The notes under the pieces: model-generated | The model's database searches: none | What the model was told of the DNA's origin: nothing | What the model saw: the letters and a program-made list of their open reading frames with translations, nothing else | Shown here: in pieces, positions 9,169-17,642 of the stretch | Position numbering within the stretch: position 1 is the first letter of the stretch | How the letters are laid out: each line of letters opens with the position of its first letter | Translations under genes and position numbers: made by a program | NCBI RefSeq assembly: GCF_001187725.1 | Contig: NZ_LGIQ01000002.1 | Coordinates: 442,890 to 506,889, forward strand | Direction of reading: 5' to 3' | DNA length: 64,000 bases | DNA from: Brevibacillus reuszeri | Lineage (GTDB): Bacteria > Bacillota > Bacilli > Brevibacillales > Brevibacillaceae

Positions 9169-10125
9169 ATGAGGTTACATCGTTTGATCGCGATTTTACT
9201 TCTGATCGAGTCAAGAGGGCAGATGAAAGCAAAGGATCTCGCAGATGCTTTGGAAACTTCTGTCCGTTCCATTTATCGAGATGTGGATGTACTGGCTGAA
9301 GCAGGAATTCCGATTGTATCCAGATCAGGCCCAAATGGAGGCATTAAGCTGATGGAGGGATACACGGTCAATCTGAAGCAGCTGCATGGCGAGGAAGTGA
9401 TTCATCTCTATCTGACCGGAATGGGCATATATGCAGGAGGGCAGACAGAGACCGGATTGAAGCTAAAAAATGCACTGTTAAAACTGGAAAAAACGATGCC
9501 AGATGTATATCTTTCCGATATCGAGAAAGCAAAAACACGCTTTTATTTTGATGATACGCCCTGGTGGTCAGAGCGTGCGAGCATGCCGTGCTTTGAAACA
9601 TTGCGAGCAGCTGTATGGCGTTCGTGGAAGCTGCGTATTAGTTATCAAAAGGTAGGTGGTGATCGTTCCACACGCCTTGTGCAACCGTATGGACTTGTCG
9701 TGAAAAAAGCAGACTGGTATCTCGTAGCTTTTTGTGAGGACATAGGGGAACTACGAACGTTTAAGTGTGAGAGAATCATGACAGTGGAGCAGGTGGAGGA
9801 AGCATATACGATTCCGGAGACTTTTTCACTAGAAAGGCATTGGAATGAACAAGGGCAGCTCTTCAAGCAAGAGTGCCAGGCGAAGGAACTGTATCCTGTC
9901 ACGATCAAGCTTCCTGTGACGAAGCGGGCGCTAATGGACAAGCTGGACGTAATGAAATCCCAGCAGGTGGAGGAGTTCTTTTTACTAACGATCAACCTGT
10001 ACAGTTACGAAAGAGCCTGCCAGGATATTGTCGATTGGCTCGGACAGATCGAGGTAATTGAGCCGGCTCAGCTACGAGATTTTGCCAAAGAAAAGGTCAA
10101 GGAATTGCTACGCCTGTACACGTAA
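9169..10125 (+). CDS. WYL-domain HTH transcriptional regulator (YafY type)
   Basis: 318 aa. The N-terminal winged helix (about 1-60: RLHRLIAILLLIESRGQ, then LETSVRSIYRDVDVL as recognition helix) is followed by a WYL domain with VQPYGLVVKKADWYLVAFCE and then a WCX-type C-terminal extension. WYL regulators sense small ligands or nucleic acids. It is transcribed away from the MocA-type oxidoreductase over a shared control region containing a perfect palindrome, so that gene is the likely target (inference). Confidence 0.88.
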   Translation: MRLHRLIAILLLIESRGQMKAKDLADALETSVRSIYRDVDVLAEAGIPIVSRSGPNGGIKLMEGYTVNLKQLHGEEVIHLYLTGMGIYAGGQTETGLKLKNALLKLEKTMPDVYLSDIEKAKTRFYFDDTPWWSERASMPCFETLRAAVWRSWKLRISYQKVGGDRSTRLVQPYGLVVKKADWYLVAFCEDIGELRTFKCERIMTVEQVEEAYTIPETFSLERHWNEQGQLFKQECQAKELYPVTIKLPVTKRALMDKLDVMKSQQVEEFFLLTINLYSYERACQDIVDWLGQIEVIEPAQLRDFAKEKVKELLRLYT

Positions 10126-10127
10126 AA

Positions 10128-10154
10128 AGGGCGGGTCCGATGGCACCTGCCCTT
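10128..10154 (-). terminator. Terminator for the 10200-11030 gene
   Basis: On the minus strand AGGGCAGGT pairs with ACCCGCCCT and is followed by TTTT. Confidence 0.6.
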
Positions 10155-10199
10155 GTGGTACTGTATAAAAATCGCGTAAATCCCGAACCTGTTATGATT

Positions 10200-11030
10200 T
10201 TAGGTGTACTCAAAACAAATGACGGCTTTCTTTAGCTCCTGATCGTAAAATAAATGGACAGAGCCTGCGCCATATGCCTGGAATAAGTATCCTGTCAGAG
10301 AACCTATGTAAGTAAATACTTCTCCGTTTTCCTTGAGAGGACGATGTATGAGGTTGGTGTTTTCAAACTTGCGCATCTCCTCGATGGATACGTCGTATTT
10401 CTCCATGAAATCCCGGGTCTCATCGGACTGAAACGCAACATCGTCCAGAATGCCATTGATCTCGGGATACGAAAAACCCCAACCATCTGTTCGCTTCTTT
10501 TCGATGTCTGCGATTAGGCCATCAACAGAGTCAAAGGTATCTCCAATGCTGGAAAAGGGATAAATGCCTTTCGTGAGTTCGTAAAACTGCTTGCGACTGT
10601 TATAGTCATTTTCGTTTTGAATATAGGCTTGCGCAAGTTCGCTTAATTGACCAAGCTCTCTTTTAAGCCGTAAATATTGCTTGTCTTCTGCTGCTTTTAA
10701 TTGTGCATACTCTGCTTCCTTTTGTTCTTGTTGATTCAAGAGGAAGTAGTTCCAATCTGCCTCGAATGTATATTTTCCATTGCTGACATCAAAGCCCAGC
10801 ATATCCTCTTTGGTGTAGGTGGTATGGTACTCCTGTGTGTCTTCACCTACACAGCCTTCATAAATCTCCTTTACGGATACGATATGTAACCATTCATCCT
10901 GCTCGGGAAATACACACTGCAAGTTGATGGAGCATATGGGCAGGAAGTGCTTTTTGCAGTTTTCGAGATCATCGGCAAAAACGTCTTCATAAGCGGGAAA
11001 TGCTTTGATACACGATTCAGGAATATTCAT
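10200..11030 (-). CDS. Hypothetical protein, 276 aa
   Basis: I do not recognise the family. Start ATG 11030 has AGGAGG upstream. The protein is acidic and soluble, without a signal peptide. The middle (about residues 100-150) is a Glu/Gln/Lys-rich helical, probably coiled-coil stretch. Two Cys lie in the N-terminal 60 residues. The C-terminal third has beta-rich segments (GEVFTYIGSLTGYLFQAYG, VHLFYDQELKKAVICFEYT). It has its own ribosome site and terminator and sits between a WYL regulator and a VOC protein with no functional link visible. Confidence 0.6.
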   Translation of the reverse strand: MNIPESCIKAFPAYEDVFADDLENCKKHFLPICSINLQCVFPEQDEWLHIVSVKEIYEGCVGEDTQEYHTTYTKEDMLGFDVSNGKYTFEADWNYFLLNQQEQKEAEYAQLKAAEDKQYLRLKRELGQLSELAQAYIQNENDYNSRKQFYELTKGIYPFSSIGDTFDSVDGLIADIEKKRTDGWGFSYPEINGILDDVAFQSDETRDFMEKYDVSIEEMRKFENTNLIHRPLKENGEVFTYIGSLTGYLFQAYGAGSVHLFYDQELKKAVICFEYT

Positions 11031-11057
11031 CTTTTCTGAATCCTCCTTCTAGGCGTT

Positions 11058-11096
11058 AAAAAACGACTCTGATACGATAGAGGCGATCAGAGCCGT
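11058..11096 (-). terminator. Terminator for the VOC gene
   Basis: On the minus strand ACGGCTCTGAT pairs with ATCAGAGTCGT, followed by TTTTT. Confidence 0.75.
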
Positions 11097-11106
11097 TGAT
11101 TTGAAA

Positions 11107-11532
11107 TTACTGGTTGCCCTCTGTGAAAATTTGGAACGTGATGCCGAACTTGTCCTTCAGATTACCATATGCAGGGCTAAAATGAGTTTCTTGCAACGGC
11201 ATAAGTACTTGACCGCCATCTTGCAAGGCATCAAAAATTCGTTTGGATTTCTCAACATCATCAGATACGATACAGATGGTTACATGATCACCTTTTGGAA
11301 TCGATTGACCAGGGAATGAATCAGAGAACATCAAGTCGGAATCGCCTACTTTTAACGAAGCGTGTGCCACACGGCCTTTTGCTTCGTCTGGAAGAGGGAA
11401 ATCAGGGTTTGCAGGCATGTCAGCGAAGGTTTGAACAAAAACGACTTTGGCATCCAATGCTTTTTCGTAGAATGCAATCGCTTCTTTCGTTTCTCCATCC
11501 AGCACAACATAAGGGGTCAGGCGCAATGACAT
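11107..11532 (-). CDS. VOC-family (PhnB-like glyoxalase fold) protein
   Basis: 141 aa. ATG 11532 has GGAGG 8 nt upstream; an in-frame start at 11553 is upstream of that ribosome site. It begins MSLRLTPYVVLDGETKEAIAFYEKAL, the typical PhnB/YjdN start, and contains the paired beta-alpha-beta modules of the vicinal oxygen chelate fold, ending GITFQIF. PhnB-like proteins have no settled function; many are annotated as 3-demethylubiquinone methyltransferase-like by homology only. Monocistronic with its own terminator. Confidence 0.85.
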   Translation of the reverse strand: MSLRLTPYVVLDGETKEAIAFYEKALDAKVVFVQTFADMPANPDFPLPDEAKGRVAHASLKVGDSDLMFSDSFPGQSIPKGDHVTICIVSDDVEKSKRIFDALQDGGQVLMPLQETHFSPAYGNLKDKFGITFQIFTEGNQ

Positions 11533-11676
11533 GAGTAAATCCTCCTTGGTCACTCTGATTTAGGGTATGTTAGCAGTTTCATATACCAATATTACCCACA
11601 AGTTTATTTTAATACACGGAACGTATGTTTGCAATTGTTTTGTAGTGCTAGAACAGCGAGAAATCAGTCAGTAGAG

Positions 11677-12060
11677 GTGATAGACGCAGTGCAGGACTTT
11701 TATCGATTGAATTACGCAGAAGAAATACATGTTGGAGATATGCCAGGTTGCAATGAGTATCAGCAGTGGCTCTCTTCGTAGGGCTTGTTTGTAGTCGCAC
11801 ATGGCAAGGCTGAAGTGACGATCGGCCTCTATACATATCAGGTAAAGCCAGGAACCATTCTGTTTATCAATCCCGAGCAGCCAATAAAAGTTACAGCAGC
11901 GTCAAACGAATCACTTCACTCCTACCTCATCACGTTTGATATTTTAACGAAAAGAGAGCAAACAGACACTCCGATCATATACGATGCACGTAAAACAGAG
12001 TGGCTGGTGGATGGCAAGCTAACAACGGACTACTCGCAAACCACCGAGCTGATCGGTGGT
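11677..12060 (+). pseudogene. AraC-family regulator remnant (N-terminal cupin domain only)
   Basis: From GTG 11677 (behind GAGGTGA) the frame reads through to an in-frame TAG at 11776-11778. It then continues in the same frame as a cupin-like sensor domain (FVVAHGKAEVTIGLYTYQV, VKPGTILFINPEQP, SYLITFDIL) typical of AraC-type N-termini. The similarity fades near 12020-12060, where the oppositely oriented stalk-protein gene begins, and no HTH domain is left. It therefore has both an internal stop and a 3' truncation. Confidence 0.65.
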
Positions 12061-12062
12061 TC
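12039..12062 (-). repeat. Perfect hairpin beyond the stalk-protein gene
   Basis: AACCACCGA-GCTGA-TCGGTGGTT lies just past the 3' end of the minus-strand gene at 12096. It has no T tract, so it is at best a weak terminator. It falls at the point where the AraC remnant loses similarity. Confidence 0.4.
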
Positions 12063-12095
12063 TCTCTGTTCATGGATAGACGGAAGAAACGGATT

Positions 12096-13286
12096 TTATT
12101 GCGTGTCTGCGTTTGCTTCCGTCGTGGCCGAAGCTTCTGTATTTTCCATGGCTTCCTTGTCGATGATGATCACTGTACCTGTTTCCGGTTCCCACTGAAC
12201 GTCAGCATTCAACGCCTCGCTTACAAAACGGCTTGGCACCACTGTTGTTCCGTCGATCAGTGTAGCAGGAATATCGAGCACTTTTTCTTTTCCGTTAACG
12301 TAAGCGATCTTGTTGTCAATGATGAGCTTCACGACAACACCGCCACGGGTGACGGTAACGGATTTATCTGCCGGATTCCAGTTAACCTCGGCCTTCAAAG
12401 CCTCAGAAATGGAACGGAACGGCACGAGCGTTCGACCATTGTGCAAAATAGGGGCGGCTTCCAGCTCCTCGCCGTTCACATACAGTCCCAGGTTTTGCTT
12501 GCCCAGCTTTTTATACAACAGCCCAAGCTTCTTGTAGGCTGCAATGTCCTTGTAGTTCGCACGCAAAGCTTCCTTGCCGATTGATGCTGCATCTGTCAGA
12601 TTCCCGTCCTTTTCCAGGATTCCGGCAGCCGCCCACAGTGCAGCATCCTTCTCAGTGACGTCTCCAAGCTGTTTCTGCTGGTCCAGCGAGAGGAGCATTT
12701 CGTATTTGGCTTTGAGCATTTCAGCAACCGCTGATCCGGCAGGCTTGTCCTGCACAAGCTCGATTGCTTTCAGCAGACCTTCGTATTTTTTATAATTGCC
12801 GTATGTATCGGACTTCAAGGACGCTTTTTTAGCAGCTTTCTCTTCTTCCTTCGCTTTTTTGGCGGCTTGCTTGTCTAACTCTTCTTGCGCTTTATTCGCT
12901 TCCTTCGCGGCTTTTTCAGCTTGCTTTTCTTGCTCTTCCTGAGCTTTTTTCACTTCTTTGGCAGCCTTTTCGGCTTGCTTTTCTTGCTCTTCCTGAGCTT
13001 TCTTTGCTTCTTTCGCCGCTTTTTCAGCTTGCTTTTCCTGCTCTTCTTTGGCTTTTTTTACTTCTTTCTCAGCCTTTTCAGCTTGCTTCTCTTGCTCTTC
13101 CTTGGCCTTTTTTGCCTCTTTCTCGGCTTTTTCCTTCTGCTTCTCTTGCTCTTTCTTCTCGTACTTATCGGATGCTTCCGAGTTTTTGCCAGACTCTTTA
13201 TATTTGTCTGACTGGGCTGCTGCTGTGCCTGTTACTAGACTGGTTGCCAATAAACAGGAGACAGCAATCATGTGACTTTTTTTCAT
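12096..13286 (-). CDS. Secreted stalk protein: Lys/Glu helical repeats plus copper-amine-oxidase-like domain
   Basis: 396 aa. A Sec signal peptide (about 1-24, ending TAAAQ) is followed by a highly charged region with five 18-residue repeats of the type KEAKKAKEEQEKQAEKA (about residues 55-144). Then come a helical segment (about 160-250) and a C-terminal copper amine oxidase N-domain-like pair (NGRTLVPFRSISEALKAEV and GTTVVPSRFVSEALNADV). Such stalk domains are abundant in Paenibacillaceae surface proteins and do not imply oxidase activity. The repeat region probably forms a long single alpha helix that projects the C-terminal domain from or within the wall. No anchor motif is visible. Confidence 0.85.
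   Translation of the reverse strand: MKKSHMIAVSCLLATSLVTGTAAAQSDKYKESGKNSEASDKYEKKEQEKQKEKAEKEAKKAKEEQEKQAEKAEKEVKKAKEEQEKQAEKAAKEAKKAQEEQEKQAEKAAKEVKKAQEEQEKQAEKAAKEANKAQEELDKQAAKKAKEEEKAAKKASLKSDTYGNYKKYEGLLKAIELVQDKPAGSAVAEMLKAKYEMLLSLDQQKQLGDVTEKDAALWAAAGILEKDGNLTDAASIGKEALRANYKDIAAYKKLGLLYKKLGKQNLGLYVNGEELEAAPILHNGRTLVPFRSISEALKAEVNWNPADKSVTVTRGGVVVKLIIDNKIAYVNGKEKVLDIPATLIDGTTVVPSRFVSEALNADVQWEPETGTVIIIDKEAMENTEASATTEANADTQ
12855..13124 (-). repeat. 54-bp in-frame tandem repeats (five units)
   Basis: Five near-identical 54-bp units encode the 18-residue Lys/Glu repeats of the stalk protein. Differences are mostly single-residue swaps (E/A, A/V, K/Q), consistent with expansion by slippage or unequal recombination. 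Confidence 0.8.
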
Positions 13287-13407
13287 ATGATTCCCCTCCT
13301 TATGATGACTCCCATATATAATCGGACAGTTGCAGATAATTGTTTAGGTAATTAATTCGAATTTTACAAAATAATCATCGAGATCGTGAACAGTAGACTA
13401 AAAAAGA

Positions 13408-13444
13408 GAAAGGCTTCGTACCTTTGAGGTGTTCGAAGCCTTTT
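13408..13444 (-). terminator. Terminator for the ankyrin gene
   Basis: AAAGGCTTCG pairs with CGAAGCCTTT, followed by a T-rich stretch on the minus strand. Confidence 0.75.
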
Positions 13445-13455
13445 ATGTGCATTCA

Positions 13456-13977
13456 TCAGTCTTTTGCGCCGTTTTGACGCAGAAGCTCGGCGACAGCATG
13501 GTTTCCTTTCTTGCTGGCGAGAGATAAGGCGGTTTCGCTTTCCACTACACAAGCATTCACGTCTGCCCCGTGTGCGAGCAATAGATGAATCAGCTCGACA
13601 TTGTCGTCGTGAAAGGCAGCTGAATGCAAACACGTATGACCGTTACTATCGAATATCGTCGTCTTGGCATTGCGGCTCAAAAGCAGTTGAATGACGTCGG
13701 GGTCACGCTCTCCGGCGATAGCTGCATGCAGGGCGGTATTGGATGGGATAAAAGAGATTTTGGAATGGGAAACGGCATTTATGTCAGCGCCATGATCAAG
13801 CAACAGCTGCACAGCATCCTTGTTTCCAAAATGCGCTGCATAGCCTAGAAGAGTTAGTCCATCGCTGTTTTCGATATTGGCCAGGTCAGGATGAGCTTCC
13901 AATATTGCAGATAAGCGCTCCGTATCACCCGATTGTGCTGCTTGAAACAACTCCTCAATCAGTGGGGTCAGTTCCAT
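13456..13977 (-). CDS. Ankyrin-repeat protein
   Basis: 173 aa; ATG 13977 follows AAGGAGG. After a short N-cap (LIEELFQAAQSGDTERL) come about four ankyrin repeats with the usual signatures (DGLTLLGYAAHFGNKDAVQL, LLDHGADINAV, NGHTCLHSAAFHDDNVELI, ETALSLASKKGNHAVAELL). It is a cytoplasmic protein-interaction scaffold whose partner is unknown. No signal peptide or membrane helix. The Nudix gene lies upstream on the same strand, with about 135 bp between them. Confidence 0.9.
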   Translation of the reverse strand: MELTPLIEELFQAAQSGDTERLSAILEAHPDLANIENSDGLTLLGYAAHFGNKDAVQLLLDHGADINAVSHSKISFIPSNTALHAAIAGERDPDVIQLLLSRNAKTTIFDSNGHTCLHSAAFHDDNVELIHLLLAHGADVNACVVESETALSLASKKGNHAVAELLRQNGAKD

Positions 13978-14113
13978 TTTCTTGTATCCTCCTTTTGGGC
14001 TTGGGAATGAGTTGGCACTTTGAAAGCCGACCTTTAGGCAAATGGCGGTTACCGACATATCTATCTGGAGGAACAGCGGCTTTGGTTCCTGTAGCCGAAA
14101 CGCTGCTTGTCTA

Positions 14114-14536
14114 CTACATGCCTTTCTTTTTCAAACTATCGATAGCTGGCAACATAAAGCATGCCAGATTCTCAGGCAAATGATTGAGGGGGAACCATTT
14201 CAAATCCCCGATGGCTCCTTCAGGCTCCATATTGCGAGCTTCTCCGCTTTTCACTGTAACGGCATAGATCGCAGACACCCAATGCTCGTTATTTTCAGGA
14301 CGTATCGTTTCCGATGTACAGAGTAGCTCTTTAATTTCTACCTCAAGATCTACTTCTTCTTTTATTTCGCGAATCACGCAATCCTCCAGTTTTTCATAAG
14401 GATCAACCTTGCCGCCTGGAATACACCAGGTGTCTTTTTCGGGATTTCGATTGCGCCATACGAGCAAAATCTCATTTTGTTCATTCAGGATTACTGCCCC
14501 GACTCCCAGTCGAGGGAGGGTAGTTGTCGTAGTCAT
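14114..14536 (-). CDS. Nudix hydrolase
   Basis: 140 aa. The Nudix box runs GGKVDPYEKLEDCVIREIKE then EVDLEV (about residues 42-67), matching GX5EX7REUXEEXGU except that the late Gly is Asp. It has the MutT-like beta strand VGAVILNEQNEILLVWR. It probably hydrolyses a nucleoside diphosphate derivative; the substrate is not predictable. It sits 6 bp downstream of the serine hydrolase gene on the same strand, so the two are likely cotranscribed. Confidence 0.88.
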   Translation of the reverse strand: MTTTTTLPRLGVGAVILNEQNEILLVWRNRNPEKDTWCIPGGKVDPYEKLEDCVIREIKEEVDLEVEIKELLCTSETIRPENNEHWVSAIYAVTVKSGEARNMEPEGAIGDLKWFPLNHLPENLACFMLPAIDSLKKKGM

Positions 14537-14542
14537 TTGTTA

Positions 14543-15874
14543 TCACCTATCTTTTTCGTGTCTTGGTAGCTGATCTGTCTTGTGAAGCTGATGCTCTTTG
14601 CCATAGCAGTCTGTATATACAAGACCTGCTAGCTCACCTGCTTTTGAATAAGAAAAAACAAGCTGTTCATTGATCATTTCGGTAACCAAAATCGTGCGCA
14701 AAGAATCATGATGAATGGGGACGAGCTTGAACTTATATAATACACCGTACATTTTGGGAGTAGTCAAATAGAGCGCGTTGCTTTTTACAGAAATGTCCAG
14801 TATTGTCCGCGGCTCCTTTTCAATAAAATAGGAACCCGTCAAGGCAGCTTGCTCGGAAAAATCGATAGGACGCGCAGGAAGTGGTAAGCTCACATTTTCC
14901 TGAAAAATGATGTTGGCTATCTCTCGGCTTAGATGAGATACAGGGGTGACATTCATATTACTTAGAAAAATAACTGTAGCCTGATCATCCACAAAACGGA
15001 GAAAATCGCTACAATAGCCACTAATATCGCCAAAATGATGCGTGCATTTTTTCCCAGTAATCGTAGATACCAGCCAACCACATGCATAGGAACCAAGATA
15101 AGGGGTGAACAATTGCTCCAACAGCTCCCTAGGGAGCAGCTGTGGTGAGCGCAAGGCCTTGTCCCAAATAAACAGATCCTCCGTTGTCGAATACAAGCCA
15201 TATGCTCCTAAAGGAAAAGACATGTCTGCATACGCAGAATGAATCGGTTCTTCCCAAAAGGAGTACCCGGAAGCCAGATTCGGGATGATTTTTTGGCCAT
15301 CATCGCAACCCGTATGATTCATTCCGAGTGGATGACAAATGTTTTCCTGAATGTAATCTGCATAGGACATGCCTGATACCGCTTCGATAATCGCCGTTAG
15401 AATGGCATAGCCGGAGTTTGAGTAGTCAAATCTGCTTCCCGGTTCAAAATGCAGAGGATGTTCTTTCAAGGAAGAGATCAGTTGATGCAAAGAGGAAGGC
15501 AGCCTCATGGTGTGCGACCAAAAGTCAGGAAAACTAGTGTAGTTTGGAAGCCCTGATGTATTCGTCAAGCAATGATAAAGAGTGATTCGCTCACCGTTTG
15601 GAAACGCAGGCAGATACTTATCGATGGAGTCGAGAAGCTTCAATTTTTGTTTTTCATGCAATTGCAAAATGGCAACCGCAGTGAACGCTTTTGTCAAGGA
15701 GCCGATGCGGAATTTGGTTGTCAATGTATTGGGGACATGATGCTCCCAATTTGCCAAACCGAAGCCGCGATTAACGATTATCTCATTGTTTGCTGCGATC
15801 AATAGAGACCCGTTCAGATAACCATTGCGATCGTAAGCTTCGATCCAATCAGTGATGCGATCCTCAAGCAGCAT
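14543..15874 (-). CDS. Serine hydrolase, beta-lactamase class C / penicillin-binding-protein-like
   Basis: 443 aa; ATG 15874 has GGGAGG 9 nt upstream (an in-frame ATG at 15922 has none). It shows the SxxK motif in GSLTKAF (about residue 72), YSN in YSNSGYAIL (about 155) and HFGDISG near residue 285 in place of the KTG box. No clear signal peptide, so it is probably a cytoplasmic esterase or peptidase-like member rather than a secreted beta-lactamase. The C-terminal 110 residues form a lipocalin-like beta domain. Followed immediately by the Nudix gene. Confidence 0.85.
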   Translation of the reverse strand: MLLEDRITDWIEAYDRNGYLNGSLLIAANNEIIVNRGFGLANWEHHVPNTLTTKFRIGSLTKAFTAVAILQLHEKQKLKLLDSIDKYLPAFPNGERITLYHCLTNTSGLPNYTSFPDFWSHTMRLPSSLHQLISSLKEHPLHFEPGSRFDYSNSGYAILTAIIEAVSGMSYADYIQENICHPLGMNHTGCDDGQKIIPNLASGYSFWEEPIHSAYADMSFPLGAYGLYSTTEDLFIWDKALRSPQLLPRELLEQLFTPYLGSYACGWLVSTITGKKCTHHFGDISGYCSDFLRFVDDQATVIFLSNMNVTPVSHLSREIANIIFQENVSLPLPARPIDFSEQAALTGSYFIEKEPRTILDISVKSNALYLTTPKMYGVLYKFKLVPIHHDSLRTILVTEMINEQLVFSYSKAGELAGLVYTDCYGKEHQLHKTDQLPRHEKDR

Positions 15875-16001
15875 GCGAGTGATCCTCCCGAATATTACCA
15901 ATTCTTTTACCTTCTCTATCATAACAAATTGTTTTGGGTAAGACTTACATTCGGCGAATGTGTTAAAATTCTTCTAATTCGCATCGATGAAAGGTGATCA
16001 T

Positions 16002-16760
16002 ATGGAAGGCTCAGTAACGATTTTAGGAGTACCTTTTTCCAAGCTAACCCTCCATGAAACCACACAGCAACTGACAGAGCATATTCAACAAGAATCGTCC
16101 AAGCTGTTTCATCTCATCACGGTGAACCCCGAGATTACCATTACGTATCAAACGGACCAGCTGCTGCAAACGATTGTCAAAGAGGCAGACTTGATTACTC
16201 CGGACGGGATCGGGATTGTGATGGCTTCCAGACGAAAAGGCGAGCCGATTACGGAAAGAGTGACTGGCTATGATTTGCTGCTTCGCCTCTTGGAAGAAGG
16301 CAATGAGCGTGGGTGGAGCTTCTTTTTTCTGGGGACAGATGAAGACACGAACCAAAAAGCAGCCGAGGAGGTTAGCAAGCAGTATCCGAATGTTGTGATT
16401 GCGGGTCGTCATAACGGTTTTTTCAATGAAAAAGAAGAGAGTAATCTACTTCAAACGATCCAGGAAACCAAGCCAGATGTGCTGATCGTGGCGATGGGAG
16501 CTCCCTACTCTGACAAGTGGATTTATAAGCATAAACATCTGTTAAATGGGGTCAAGGTTGTTTTTGGTGTAGGAGGAAGCCTGGACGTCCTCGCAGGTAA
16601 AGTAAAGGCTACGCCAGAGATGTGGAAAAAACTGAATCTGGAATGGCTTCATCGGCTGATTACGGTTCCTGTTGCCAAGGGACAGAAATCACGCTGGCGC
16701 CGACAAACTGCCATACCGAAGTTTGTTTACCGTGCAATTATTAAGAATGAAAGCTTATAG
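16002..16760 (+). CDS. WecG/TagA/CpsF-family glycosyltransferase
   Basis: 252 aa; ATG 16002 follows AAAGGTGAT. Family signatures seen: VNPEITITYQTD, TPDGIGIV, VAMGAPYSDKWIYKHK and VFGVGGSLDVLAGKVK. In Gram-positive bacteria TagA-type enzymes add N-acetylmannosamine to undecaprenyl-PP-GlcNAc in wall teichoic acid linkage synthesis. Close relatives act on other wall or capsule glycans, so the exact product is inferred. Monocistronic here, ending in a bidirectional terminator. Confidence 0.88.
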   Translation: MEGSVTILGVPFSKLTLHETTQQLTEHIQQESSKLFHLITVNPEITITYQTDQLLQTIVKEADLITPDGIGIVMASRRKGEPITERVTGYDLLLRLLEEGNERGWSFFFLGTDEDTNQKAAEEVSKQYPNVVIAGRHNGFFNEKEESNLLQTIQETKPDVLIVAMGAPYSDKWIYKHKHLLNGVKVVFGVGGSLDVLAGKVKATPEMWKKLNLEWLHRLITVPVAKGQKSRWRRQTAIPKFVYRAIIKNESL

Positions 16761-16771
16761 TGAGGAAGAAC

Positions 16772-16804
16772 GCAAAAAGAGGGGAGCAGTTCCCCTCTTT
16801 TTGC
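16772..16804. terminator. Bidirectional terminator
   Basis: GCAAAAAGAGGGGA pairs with TCCCCTCTTTTTGC around a 5-nt loop, between converging genes. Confidence 0.88.
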
Positions 16805-17619
16805 TATCGAGTCTCTAACCGCACAATGCGTCTTGCACTGACATCACAATCAAAATCTCCGTCGCTACTCATCAGCTCTTGAATGACCTCGTCCCGGTAA
16901 TGCGGGGAAATGGGCAGGACTCCAAGGATATGATAGCCTCCATGTGCAGCAGTTCCACCGTCGCCGCCTTTGGAAATGACAGGGGAGTTCACCAGCTCAA
17001 ACAGATAAGGCTCGTAAGCCATGTACAGTCCAAAACGATTCGGCTTTTCGAGGTCGGAGTAATACCGTTTTTCACGACAAATGTTTACGATCAAGTCTTC
17101 ATTTATATGCTCACTAAAAATCCGCTGAGTTCCGCCTCCACACAGATACTCCCATTCATCCTCTGTCGGCAATGAGAAGCCGTGCAGATCAATGTCTTGT
17201 GAGATAGCGTAGTAGTTAGCCAAATGCCCAGGCTTTGAGACAATCGGTTGCACATTTCTTTCTACCAGCATCGGAGCGATCACAGCATCTCTTCGCGGTG
17301 AAAAGACGCTTTGCAAGTAGTCAGTAGCGCTTTGGGAAATGCCTGCTATTTCAAGCTCTTTTTCGATAGCAGACAAGATGATTTCATCGCGCATGTCTGC
17401 CTCGCTCCAACCTAAAGTGACTTTGCTGCCTGGAATAAAAATGTATTCTTTCCCATCCAGTTCAAACAGCCCGGTAGTGAAATTTCCGCTAACCGAAGGA
17501 AAGGTTTCGATTGTTTTGAACGAAAAAGCATGACCGTTAGATCCCTCTAATGACTTCAACGCTTCTGTTTGACTAGCGGTATCCATGGTTGTCCAGTACT
17601 CCAAGTGAAAAATGCTCAT
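16804..17619 (-). CDS. Divergent formylglycine-generating-enzyme (SUMF1)-like protein
   Basis: 271 aa. SUMF1-fold landmarks appear in the right order: an early YIFIPGSKVTLGW strand (about 58-70), GFSLPTEDEWEYLCGGG (about 148-164), NRFGLYMAYEPYLFELV (about 193-209), GGDGGTAAHGG, and a C-terminal RRIVRLE strand. FGE enzymes oxidise a Cys in sulfatases, and many relatives only share the fold. The catalytic Cys pair of FGE is not evident, so an enzymatic role is doubtful. It lies 23 bp downstream of the LRR gene and is probably cotranscribed with it. Confidence 0.6.
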   Translation of the reverse strand: MSIFHLEYWTTMDTASQTEALKSLEGSNGHAFSFKTIETFPSVSGNFTTGLFELDGKEYIFIPGSKVTLGWSEADMRDEIILSAIEKELEIAGISQSATDYLQSVFSPRRDAVIAPMLVERNVQPIVSKPGHLANYYAISQDIDLHGFSLPTEDEWEYLCGGGTQRIFSEHINEDLIVNICREKRYYSDLEKPNRFGLYMAYEPYLFELVNSPVISKGGDGGTAAHGGYHILGVLPISPHYRDEVIQELMSSDGDFDCDVSARRIVRLETR

Positions 17620-17642
17620 GATAACTCTTTTCCCGCCTGTCT

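Noticed and set aside
12855..13124. Regular 54-bp repeats as a possible CRISPR or satellite
   Set aside because: Units are contiguous, in frame and coding, without spacers.
12885..13211. Long Phe/Leu-rich open frame on the plus strand
   Set aside because: It is the mirror of the Lys/Glu repeats of the stalk protein; the composition follows directly from the repeat and there is no ribosome site.
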